DNA of 64,000 bases from Nyssa sinensis. Lineage: Eukaryota; Streptophyta; Magnoliopsida; Cornales; Nyssaceae. Made by a program: the position numbers and the translations under genes. Shown here piece by piece: positions 37,301 through 46,865 of the stretch; the first letter of the stretch is position 1; every line of letters begins with the position of its first letter. Where the stretch lies: the NCBI GenBank assembly GCA_008638375.1, contig CM018038.1, positions 11,727,740 through 11,791,739 on the forward strand, in the 5' to 3' direction. Under the pieces are notes generated by a model, which had not been told where the DNA came from, did not search any database, and was given only the letters and a program-made list of their open reading frames with translations.

Positions 37301-38118
37301 CCTCCCCTCCCCTCTCCTTCTTTCTCTCTCACCCTCTTCAATGTTTTTTGAGATTTAGTTTGTAACCTTGTAGTCTTCAGCACTGATTTATTTTATCAAT
37401 AAAGTTGGAAGTCCTGATGGTTGGATGCTTGACTTGTTTTTTGGATCATTCTGCTTGGGATAGAGAGAGACTTATTTAAGGTTGGGAATGGAGAAGACCC
37501 CTCTCAAAGATCTTTTCCCCTCTTACTCCCTCCTTGATTGATAAAAATGCTGTGACTCATCATCAGTTTTCTTACCTTTTTTGTTAACCAATTTTTTAAC
37601 AAATCTCATTTTCTGATCTTGTACTGCTTAATCCTGCTCGGGTAGGGTTGGGAATCTCAAAAAATCAACTTTCTGGATTGATAGGCTAGGAAGGTCATGA
37701 TATGGTTAAAAGTTATTTGGCATTTTTTCTCTAGAGCCGGAGATGTCATATGCCTTAGAAATCACATTCCAGTATTGGCACCCTATATAATGCTATACTG
37801 GCATTTTTTGCATCTTGTCTTGTTTGTCACATTGTAATGTTTGACGCTTGATTTATTTTGATTCAAATTATGATTGTGGTTGATGCTGAATGATTTATTC
37901 ATGATGTAATGCTGAATTATCAGAGACAATGTGATCAACTTTTTCGGACCAAGGAAGCTCTTTTAAGGTTGAAGTCGTCGATAGAAGAGGAAATGCCTCT
38001 TGACTTCTGGACGATTGATTTAAGGGAAGCTGCATTGGCCCTTGGGCAGATAGGTGGAGAAGATATATCCGAAGAAGTCTTATCTAACATTTTTGGAAAA
38101 TTCTGTATTGGTAAATAG
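25661..38118 (+). CDS. MnmE: tRNA modification GTPase MnmE (TrmE), organellar
   Basis: With MnmG, this GTPase installs the carboxymethylaminomethyl group on wobble U34 of certain tRNAs; the plant protein acts in organelles. Exons: 25661-25850, 25927-26210, 26702-26840, 29544-29665, 29831-30034, 30530-30589, 31097-31235, 32202-32320, 34731-34955, 37924-38118. The joined frame has 558 codons, against about 450 for bacterial MnmE, and the excess is an N-terminal Ser/Arg-rich presequence of about 75 residues. The N-terminal folate-binding part begins at [18 protein letters not shown]1 GRPNVGKSS is at 318-326, G2 TDIAGTTRD at 340-348, G3 DTAG at 365-368 and G4 NKVD at 433-436. The C-terminal FCIGK (554-558) is the family hallmark with its catalytic-site Cys. 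The start is the first ATG in frame. Intron 29666-29830 appears to use a GC donor. A second ATG (codon 24) could allow dual targeting; this is inference. Confidence 0.95.
27005..27127 (+). mobile_element. tRNA-derived SINE in an MnmE intron
   Basis: A 123-bp unit ends in an A-tail (27119-27127). It is flanked by 'ggagttgaaat' (26994-27004) and 'ggaattgaaat' (27128-27138), which agree at 10 of 11 bases, as expected for a target duplication. The body contains the typical plant-SINE 'ctagtggttgcatcaggg'. Confidence 0.65.
27542..27654 (+). mobile_element. SINE with intact 15-bp target duplication
   Basis: A 113-bp unit has a Pol III box-A-like 'tagcttggttgg' near its start, a box-B-like 'gatttcaactct', and an A-tail. 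It is flanked by the identical 'ttgttgtaaacttgc' at 27527-27541 and 27655-27669. These are the marks of a SINE inserted by target-primed reverse transcription. It lies in the third intron of the MnmE gene. Confidence 0.85.
32559..32790. repeat. Tandem duplication, 119-bp unit
   Basis: 'atcaatttgttaattattca' starts at 32559 and again at 32678. The two units share nearly all their sequence, including 'aaatgattgaactgttttc'. It lies in an MnmE intron. Confidence 0.85.
33574..34194. mobile_element. hAT-type MITE, 621 bp, perfect 8-bp target duplication
   Basis: The terminal inverted repeat CAAGGATCAAAAT is perfect for 13 bases and then degrades. The 8 bases outside each end are identical: CAGAGGAG at 33566-33573 and 34195-34202. 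Subterminal sequence is rich in short 'gtttcg/cggaaac' steps on both sides, as in hAT elements. There is no transposase frame, so it is non-autonomous. It sits in the MnmE intron 32321-34730. Confidence 0.88.
34363..34599. repeat. Two (CT)n microsatellites
   Basis: A CT tract of about 30 bases after a C-run lies at 34363-34392, and a second shorter tract at about 34578-34598. Both are on the coding strand of the MnmE intron. Confidence 0.95.
35793..36326. mobile_element. hAT-type MITE, 534 bp, perfect 8-bp target duplication
   Basis: The left end TAGTGTAGTTAAAGGCGA pairs with the complement of the right end, CAGTGTCGTGAAAGGCGA (15 of 18). ACTTATCA flanks both sides (35785-35792 and 36327-36334). 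The ends are crowded with GGCG/CGCC steps, a striking GC-rich contrast with an AT-rich core. Non-autonomous, in the last MnmE intron (34956-37923). Confidence 0.88.
36459..36978. mobile_element. Foldback MITE with a duplicated left arm
   Basis: The right arm (complement of about 36850-36978) matches the left side twice. One copy begins at 36495 ('actgaccttccatacttta') and another at 36601 ('gacctcccatactttacc'), each followed by 'gatacctc..tcctat.aaat'. The second pairs for about 130 bases. This is a familiar Mutator-like MITE type, but no target duplication was settled. Confidence 0.65.
36981..37310 (+). mobile_element. Two copies of a SINE-like unit
   Basis: Units at 36981-37085 and 37191-37300 share 'aaaccattggg', a box-A-like 'tgaatgag.tggg', a box-B-like 'ggttcaattctcacc' (clean in the second copy) and 'acctatcaatgttaaac'. 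A 16-base C-run (37083-37098) follows the first copy. The 210-bp offset suggests a local duplication of one insertion. Confidence 0.55.
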
Positions 38119-39056
38119 TTTGGGCGACCAAGTATTTGACATGTCATGTAAATTACAAATTTTGTATCCTGTATAAATTTTTAATGCTGATTTTTAGCAA
38201 AAGAGAGTTTGAATACTGTATAAACGTTAAGGTTGATGTTAGCGAGTATTACTTCAGGAGGGTTTGGAGAGGTCCTCTTTTTTTTTTTTTTTGTGATCCT
38301 TCAGACAGGTCAGAGCCCATTCAATTGAAATTTACTCTGCAAAATGTATTCAAATCTTTAACAGTAATTGCCAAATATTGATGAATTGAAATGGTTTATG
38401 ATGGAATCTTCAGTTGATGTCCTCTTTAGATTCTGGATGTTTGCCTGTGTTGAAAGAGCATCGATTGCAATTGATGGTATTATTAGGGGCAGATAAAAGC
38501 TTGTCTTACCAGGAGCTCTCAAGCAATAGAGTCACACTTGGTGACATGTTTGGCTAGTACCCTAATTTTGAAGAATTACACAACTAGTTGCAAAATAGCT
38601 CTGATTTCAGAGAGAGATATAAGGATCAAATGAATTTCATAGACAAGAAAAATATATACATAACTTTCAATCTCTCTGTTGTTTTCTCTCTTTCTGGTAA
38701 TTTAGCATCAAAATCTGACTGTAATTGCTGCACAATATTCAGGGATTGTGCTAGTTAGTCTTATAATGTGCATGTAGTGCATCAATCTTATAGTTTTGTT
38801 TCTGTGTGTTGCCGCCTGCATGATACCAGTTTTCCTGTTTGATGTTATTATAAGTTTTTCACAAGAATAGTCTACATTACTGTTGGAACTGATATTTATT
38901 ATAGAGACAGCAAGGATATAAATTTGATCTTGTGATGACCAACAATGAAAAATAATAATTAGGAGCACAACTGAAACACCCAGAAATGAAAAGAATAATG
39001 GCATACGCCAAAAAAAAAAAAAAAAGGAGAATTGTGATTCTTTAGAAAATCATCCT
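38119..39056. other. Convergent intergenic region between MnmE and DnaJ genes
   Basis: It holds the 3' UTR of the MnmE gene (+) and that of the DnaJ gene (-), tail to tail. A T-run lies at 38278-38292 and an A-run at 39010-39025. No further gene is supported. Confidence 0.5.
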
Positions 39057-39539
39057 TTATCCGCGTTGAGCCCTCATTCGACTGCCCCAGGTTCCTCCCT
39101 TTTGCCCCTTTCTCTGATCAGATTGTCCTTTTAGTTCCAAAATCTGACCTTCCCACTTGTTTCTTGAATTCTGTCTCAAACCCAACTCATTTTGCGATGC
39201 TAGATCCAATAGGCTTTTGTAAGCCCTGTGTAACTCAACAAACATTTTGGCTGATTCTTCCCTCTTGGAAGGATCACACACATCAGGATGATAACGAAGA
39301 GCCATTTTTCTGTAAGTTTGCTTTATCTCATCTGCATCATTAGAATGAACAGAAAGCAGTTTGTGAAAGTTGACGGTCCCTCTATCTCCAGAGAGGGTGG
39401 TAGCTCTACAAGAAACGATATTGAATTTGTTAGGCCTTGGTGAGTTCGTATGGCGACGAGGTAGGAACAGTACTGTAGGACTGTTTATTCTAGAACTTAG
39501 ACGAACATCCATGGAAGAAAAGATTGAGCTTGACTTCAA
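39057..39539 (-). CDS. Small chloroplast J-domain protein (DnaJ 20-like)
   Basis: An intronless gene of 160 codons. J proteins stimulate the ATPase of Hsp70, and plant proteins of this size and form work in plastids. The J-domain spans about residues 57-113, starting NFHKLLSVHS, with the essential HPD at 84-86 inside RYHPDVCDPSKR and helix IV ending at AYKSLLD. The first 45 residues are rich in Ser, Arg and Thr with almost no acids, like a plastid transit peptide. The tail GGTWGSRMRAQRG resembles the end of plastid J20-type proteins. The start is the only suitable ATG before the transit sequence. The gene is convergent with MnmE and divergent from nothing close. Exact orthology (J20, J11 or J8 type) is uncertain. 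Confidence 0.92.
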   Translation of the reverse strand: MKSSSIFSSMDVRLSSRINSPTVLFLPRRHTNSPRPNKFNIVSCRATTLSGDRGTVNFHKLLSVHSNDADEIKQTYRKMALRYHPDVCDPSKREESAKMFVELHRAYKSLLDLASQNELGLRQNSRNKWEGQILELKGQSDQRKGQKGGTWGSRMRAQRG

Positions 39540-39625
39540 CTGAGGATTGTTTATTAATGCAAGGAAGATTGTTAGTATAGATAGAAGTGCAAGCTTGTTT
39601 GTCCCCAGCTCCTGTGATTTTGGGG

Positions 39626-39654
39626 TATATTACTATATATATATATATATAAAA
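39626..39654 (-). promoter_or_regulatory. TATA/AT tract upstream of the DnaJ gene
   Basis: An AT microsatellite (about 39633-39651) read on the minus strand gives 'ttttatatatat', about 95-110 bp before the DnaJ start codon. That spacing fits a TATA element with a leader of about 65-75 bases. Confidence 0.4.
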
Positions 39655-39659
39655 TACTG

Positions 39660-41169
39660 TTGACCATTGACTATGATATTGTCATCCATGCCGGTACACT
39701 TAGCAATGATCGATTCATTCAAAGTCCAGTAGATAGTGTTTTTTTGGTCGGTGGGATACATAAAGTATTCCATGTAACCAACCAGACTTGTTGGAACTTA
39801 TGTCTTTGGATGTCCCGCCCCGCAAGGCAAGTTTGTGTGAAATGACTTGTAATAGAAAATGGGATTTACTTGCTGGGAGGCACACGCGGACTCATCATTA
39901 TCAAAAAAATAAAAAATAATAATAAATCTGACGGGTGATTGTTCAAGTCTACAATGTGCCGTCGTTTCTGACTGATATAATCGATGTTGCTACAGCCGGC
40001 TATATATATATATATATGGCTATAACAAATACTCATCTTTCGTCCTTTTAGTACCTAACAAAATAAGTAATGCATATAATAAGATAAGAATTTTTTACCC
40101 CCACTCATATAGATTTTTTTTTAATTATTTCTTTGACTCAGATTTTTTTTTAAATTTTTTGGACCCATGTAATTTTTAAAAATATCTATTAAAAGAACAT
40201 CTTTAAACTATTTTTTTATAAGTACTTCTAAAAAAAAAAACATTTTTGACTTAAAATATAGACTCTCACTCAATAACTAATTTTTTAATACTTAAAACTT
40301 AATCAATAAAAAAACAAACGTATTTTCTAAAAGAATTGTTGCATCTCCAAAAATTACTATTCGTTTTACACCTATAAAATACATTGGAACTCTTTTTCAA
40401 ACAAATTAAGTTAGGAAAATAAGTAAGAAATTGGATGTGAGTAGAAAATTTGTTAAAAATTCAGATGGGTGCCGTCAGAAATTCAAGAAGATGGGAAATT
40501 CATCTGAAATGAGTATGGGTAATTTAGATCAAATTTAATTTTTTTTTCAGCTTTCTTAATAATTATTCATCCATGACCAACGGATATACAAAAAATAATA
40601 TTTTTCTTCACTTTTCTTTCCTTTACTACACTTTTAACACTTTCACTTTTTAACATTTTTTTCTTCCTAATCAAACAGAGCTTTAATATTTTATCATAAA
40701 TTTAATTTTTTTTTAAATATATATATTTTTTTACAATTTATTGATAATATATAAGTATAATATATTATACATAAGGAACACACACACACCCATATATATA
40801 TGTATGTATAAATTTACTAATTATTCATAATATTTTGATAAGGAACTAAATTTATTGATATAAAGCAATTCACAAATCCAATCAAAGAAAGAAACTTTTA
40901 AAAAGAATTAAGTTATACAAAATAATCCTAAAAATTCAATAAAAAGTTCATTGAGAAGTCAAATTAAAATCAAAATAAGGATAAAGTGTTAAAAAAATTA
41001 GGTTGGGAACAAAAATATAAATTTAAAAATATATTTGAAAAAATTTAAAAATATATAAAATTTGGGGGTTGGTGATATAAACCAGATTGAAACACAAAGA
41101 CACTTTCCCTTGTGTTGAAATTTCACTTCCCACAACATACCAATCTAGTTTTTGAAAAAATATTATAAT
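39660..41169. other. AT-rich intergenic DNA
   Basis: No gene is supported. It contains an AT tract at 40001-40018 and, near 40080-40260, half of a foldback element resembling the one at 24665-25040. Near 40660-40690 there is a MITE-end-like 'ctaatcaaacagagcttt' for which I found no partner. Confidence 0.4.
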
Positions 41170-43115
41170 TCTTAGGCTGAATTTTTAAATATAAAAAAAA
41201 TTAGGGGCATTTTCATAAATACCAAAAAGTTTAGGGTATTTTTGTAAATACTAAATTGGGAATATTTTTGTAAATATAAAAAATTATAGGGCTATCTTTT
41301 AAATATAGAAAATTTCAAGGGCTATCTTATAAATATTAAAAACTTTAGGGGCATAGATTATAATTCTTCAACAAATTACAATTTAAAATACTTCAATTTC
41401 TTAATCTTGTGTCCAAACATGGTTGCATAACAAATTGAAGAGTGCCCCAATTCTGAATTGTGGTTTCTCTAAACCTTGCTGCCAAACCACTCTTATGGGT
41501 TTTTATGAATTAACCCAATCAGTTTCGGCCTAGTCCGGCCCAACCTAAGCTAACCCAAACCTTGTTTTAAAATAACTTGACCCAACAATAAGTCTCGGCC
41601 CAAAGGCCGAAAGCCATTTCATTAAATTAACCCAATTCCATTTAAACTAAGTCAGACCCAACAACTAAGCCTAACCCATTTAAATGGGGTTAGGGTAAAT
41701 TTTGAGATTTTATAATTTTTAGGCTTCGTTTGATCAGAAGGTATTATACTAGAAAGTAAAAGTAGTAGGAAGTAAAATAAAAGAAAGGAAAGAGAAAAAA
41801 AATTTCTCCTCTATCCATTTGGTTATGAAGGAAAAATTAAGAAAGTGACAAGAAAATTGTATTGAAAAAAAAATTTAAATTTAAATTTCATATTCTATTT
41901 TTTTTTTTTGGGTTGACAAAAAGAATTAATTTCTTTTTTATATTCGTTAATTTTTATTGACAAAAAAAACAAGATGTTATTAATATGAAAAAAGAGTACT
42001 CAAAAGATATTGTTGCTTATTTCTTGCCTATATATATATATATATATATCTATGTACCATCAGAATTTGTATTAAGTCTAAATACTCAAACTATCTTATC
42101 TTATTAAAATGATGAGCATTTTTATATTCTTTATTTTTTTTATTAAAGCACAATAAAATTCTGAAAAGACTATGTTATTTATATAAAAAAAGAGTCATAG
42201 AAAGATATTGTTGCTTATTTATTTAATATTATACACACACACACACGTAAAAAACTGTATTAAGCCCAAATACACAAGTTACCTTATTAAAATGAAAAGC
42301 TTTTCTATACAAGTATAAATTCTTTTGATAATTTAATTATATAGTAAAAAGATAAGGGACGAAGAGTTACATATATAAATCCTAAATATATTTTAACACA
42401 TTAACAAGTGAGCCTAATATAAATTATAAACTACTTTTCATGAGAAAAAATATTTTCTTTTGATTTTTGCAAGAAACAGAAAGCCACATTTATAAGAAAA
42501 TTACGCAATTACATGTTTTTTATTTTTATGAAAAACTCTCTCTTTTATGTTAAACAAACTTTTAACAAATTTAATTTTTTTTTCTCTTTTCTTTCACTTT
42601 TCATCACTCTTCATTTTTCATCACTCTCCACCTAACCAAACGAAGCTATAAATATTAGAAATTGTAGAAATATTTTTATAAATATAAAAAATCCTAGGAA
42701 CTATTTCATAAATATAGAAAAGTTTTGGGGCTTTCTTATAAATATAGAAAAGTTCACGAACTATCTTGTAAATATCAAATAGTTAGGGATTATATTATAA
42801 ATCTTCAAAAATTTAGGGGTAACTTCAATTTCCTAACTCCAAAGAGGTCTGGTTGCATAACCAATTTAGGAGCGCCCCTATTCCGAATTTGGGTTACTCT
42901 GGACCGTGCTGCCAAATGACCTTTATGAGCTTTTAATTAATTAACCCAATCCTGTTGGGTCAAGTCTGGCCCAATATAATTTAACTTATTTTAAAATAAC
43001 CTAACCCAATAACAAGTCTCGACCCAAAATCCCAAACCCATTTCATTAAATTGACCCAATTCCAGTTAAACTAAGTCCGGCCCAACAACTATGCATAGCC
43101 CATTTAACCTGAACT
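41170..43115. repeat. ~500-bp direct repeat pair
   Basis: Copy one (about 41170-41715) and copy two (about 42648-43115) share the order: 'aaatat.aaaaa.ttaggg' steps, 'ggttgcataac.aatt', 'tgctgccaaa', 'attaacccaatc', 'aagtctcg.cccaaa', 'cccatttcattaaatt', 'cccaacaact'. They are separated by a MITE. They could be a tandem duplication split by that insertion, or short LTRs. I saw no TG...CA ends or target duplication. Confidence 0.7.
41721..42647. mobile_element. MITE-like element between the direct repeats
   Basis: The ends 'aggcttcgtttgatcag' and the complement of 'ctaaccaaacgaagct' form a terminal inverted repeat. Purine-rich ('gaaaggaaagagaaaaaaaa') and pyrimidine-rich ('tttttctcttttctttc') arms continue the pairing. 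The interior contains a tandem pair near 42004-42130 and 42196-42310, each with 'gaaagatattgttgcttatt' and 'attaaaatga', and an AT tract at 42030-42049. The target duplication is unclear. Confidence 0.6.
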
Positions 43116-44565
43116 GGGTTCAAGCCCAGATCAAAACTAGAACTAGACCCAACCCCGTTTGACCAATGTGTTGACAACCAAGTTGACTTGGTGAGTTGAC
43201 TCGCTTTAACTCAGTTCACTCGGCCTGAATATCCGAGTTGAATTGAAATCTGCAGATATTTCAAAAAAAATTATTGCTATTTCTCACTTATTTTGCACTC
43301 CTTTTTGTCATTCTAAATTATTATAAACAGTAAATTAAAGCCTCTAAATAAAGTTTTGGGCATCAAAACATGTTAAAATCCGAACGAGCTGCTTCTCTCT
43401 ACCTGTAAACACATTTTCCGGTCACTCGAGTTTAGCAATGACCCATCACATCCGATGTTTGACCATTCGTGTTTCACTATTTCCTCACCACTTTGAAAAA
43501 TTCTTAGCAATGTAGTATTCAAATAGTATTTTGACGTGTGTAATATAATCCATCTTTGTTTATAGAACATAATATATATAACAAAAACATCATTAGAAAG
43601 ACACATTAAGACAAGACAGTATCTCCACCACTTCAAGTGGTTTCTGCCTTAGTTCTGAACTTCTGATCCTAAGCAATCCTTTAAGTTATCTGAAACCTCC
43701 ACCACTTATTTTCAGTCTAATTTTATATTCCTTGTACCTTCATTATCTAAATAATAAATTATTTAGGGTACATCATTACACTTGGGGTCTTTCTCAATAG
43801 ATTGAATTAGGGTGGCTATGGTCATGTGATCAAGAGGCTTTAAACTACAAGAGCTGCAGACTGCACGGAACCCATTTATTTGGTAGTAAAATGATGCTAC
43901 GACTGGGAAATAAAGGATTATGATGCTACCATTGCACGTATATCAGTTCAGATGCACCAATAGCCTTTGGATGCAACGAGTAACGACAAGAAGCATTGGA
44001 TTCTGGAGGCAGCTTTATCAACCAAAACCAAGCCTGGAAGTACAAGCCATAACTTCAACCAAAAGAGAAGCAGAGGATCAAGAAGGAAAACAAATGACTA
44101 AGAGAATGAAATTTACATGCTCTTCCATTTGTTTTTTGTTTTTCTTCACTATTGAAACAAATGTCCATTCCTTCCGGGCACAGCATCTCTAAAATGTCCA
44201 GTAAGATTTTCAGAATGTGACAAAATTGACCAGCCATGCAGGAAAGTCATGAAACAGAGCATGCCAAACCAAATCAATTTCTTCTCAAATAATCATAGAC
44301 TATTTTCTTAGATGAATTCATAGATTAACAATATTTACACTCATCACGGAACAAAAAACTGATCAGCAGAGCTCCTTCATACTACTGCCGGTCCAATTTC
44401 ATCTTCCCAGAAAGGATTATTACTAGAATGAACAGCCTGTACCCACTGGATTCTAAGTTCTGGACAGCTAATTAACATTAATATCTGTTCAAGATGGAAC
44501 TATGACCCAAGCAGCAAAAGGAACTAATCATGGGACCATAGTTGCCTTGAAATAAATATATCTAG
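43116..44565. other. Intergenic region and ACC1 3' UTR
   Basis: No further coding sequence. The part nearest 44566 is the 3' UTR of the acetyl-CoA carboxylase gene on the minus strand; its end is not defined. A small plus-strand frame at 43920-44192 has no recognisable product. Confidence 0.4.
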
Positions 44566-46865
44566 TCAATTAAGCACCTTCCGAAGTTCGTTGATCAATT
44601 GCTCTCGACTTGATGGCTCCACCTGCGTTAGATTCCAAAAATCAACTCCTGGTTCCTAGAGATAAGAAAAGATTATGCTGTGAAGCAAGAAATTATTATC
44701 TGATGTCTTACCTTGCCTAGAAAGGCAGCAAGACCTTGAGGTAGAGCCTGTAGATCTAATATCGAATCACCAATATTTGATAATTGCAGCGATACTTTCA
44801 GTACACGTAACTCCTGTAGCTTTTCTTCATAGTTTCTGTGATCATCCCTCCACGTGAAGAAAGCTTCATCATCCAACCAAGCAGCTTCTCTGCCTCCTGC
44901 AATCGTGGAATCCAAAAACCACTTCTTTATCAAGTCCATTGCTGATTTGTATGATAGCTGGTCACCAGCAGCATCTCTCACGGTCTTGAGCAATGACCCT
45001 TCAATGATTCTCCGACGCAATCTTTTGTAGAAGAAAGACCGGGATTCAGCCCAGTCCACAACTTCTCTAATTACCCCTTTTGCAGCCATTCTCAGGGCTG
45101 TATCATGCAGTTCTGCAAATTTTGTAGCTATCTGAGTGTATACTGGCAAAAGCTGCTTCTCCCTGGCTTTTATTTGGAGCCGCAGAGATTCAGCAGTTGC
45201 AAGGGCCCCAGTGCTCCTGGCTTCCTGAAGTTTTATCTTCAGATTGATCAGCAGTTGGTCGAGCCTACCCATGCACTCCAGCAGCTCCTTTGTTCTGAAC
45301 TTGATCTCAATCATCCCTTCTGGCTCAAGGACATTTCCTTTAGCTGTCCGCTCTGCATACATTTCTATATGGTCTGAATTGATCCTGCTATCCACAACAA
45401 CCCATGCTCCACCACGAAGCTCACCCATCATGGGGATGTATACAAAAACAGGTTGTTTGTATGTTCTAAGGTTCTCGACAATGGTGGATCCAGCCTGAAG
45501 GATCCCTTCAAAGAGATCCCTCTGTCCACCAGAAAAGCCTCTCCAGTTAGCAAGAATAAAAAGTGGGAGTTCCTCCCTGTTGAAATCCATCAATGCTTGA
45601 GCCGTCTTATTTGCTGAATCAGGAAACCATACTTGCCCAGCTTGAGGGACAACCCTTTCATGGGAATCAAGCTGCCCAGGGTCTGCAGGGATAACTTGCA
45701 TCACAGTTTGAGTCTCAACAGCAACTATTCCCACAGGAATTCCTCCAAGCTTTGCCCTTCCTGTTACAACTGTCCTTGCCCAGCCTTCTAGTGTCTCAGT
45801 GAAGCTATCCCTATCAAACATACCCCCCAGCCACTTCCCACTGCCATCCAAAACACCACAGATAGCTCCACGAGGATCGCAAGCATTCTCAGGTAAGTAC
45901 TCCACAGGCCTCTCTGGAGGATCTGAGGCGGTCAAAATGGGAAGTGGACCACCCGAGTAAGGTGGAACATAGCTTAGCCACTTCAAGATAGCTGATACAC
46001 CTTCAAGATCGTCTGAGACTGTCAGATGAACAACCCCATTGGTTGCCATAATTTTAGGTCCACCAAGTTGCATGTGAGAGCTGTACACCTCCCGGCCCAG
46101 AAGTTTGTTTAATGCAGAGAAGCCGGTCAGAATAATGGGCTGATCAAGCCTCTGTATGCACCGCATCCCAAGACGAGAAAGATAAGCACCTATCCCAACA
46201 GTTCTGCCTGTCACATAAGTTAAGGTAAAGGTTTCCTTGTATGCCCTTGAATATGCACCAGCAATGGCTCCACTCCCAGTTAAATTTTCGACCCCCAAGC
46301 CATCCTCCTTTCCTACGATGGTATCTATTATCCATCGTGTTTCTCCACTTTCCAGCTTTAATTCATGTGCTATCACAGATGATCCAATGCGAGTGTGATC
46401 CTCAGGAGCCAAATATATATACTGAAAACCATGCCCAGGGTTTGATTCATCAGACCAACCAACTTTAAAGCAAGCTTTCACTTCCTCAGCTACCCCAATA
46501 CGGGCCCCTGAGTTCGCAGCCAAGTAAACTAGAGGCAGTTTCTTACTGCAAGCAAGATCGGTCACTGCAAAGAAAAATGCATCCTCTCTCGGACCAAAAG
46601 ATCCAGCTTTAAATGTTACGTCATTTGCCACTATCAAAATTGTCCTTCCGGAAGGGAACTCAGGTGTAGACAATTCCATACACCAGGCTACCATGCCAAC
46701 ATCATTGAACCCAGGGGGGCGCTCCACAGACACAAGAGGAGTTCCCCAGGTACCTTTTTGGTCAGCAAAAATGAGCTCAGTGACTTTGAGGAGAACTTTA
46801 CCCTTGGCTTTGCTAATATCCGGGAACTGAGATGCCCAAGACTTTTCCAAGGCTGTTTCAAATGC
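44566..46865 (-). other. ACC1: ACC1 carboxyltransferase exons 30-31
   Basis: Exon 30 (44712-46865) is a single 718-codon exon, residues 1532-2249. It holds both carboxyltransferase halves: [18 protein letters not shown] and [11 protein letters not shown] in the first, [18 protein letters not shown] and [16 protein letters not shown] in the second. Exon 31 (44566-44622) adds [18 protein letters not shown] and the stop. Confidence 0.95.

Noticed and set aside
45105..46468. Plus-strand frames opposite the carboxyltransferase exon
   Set aside because: Antisense shadows of ACC1 exon 30.
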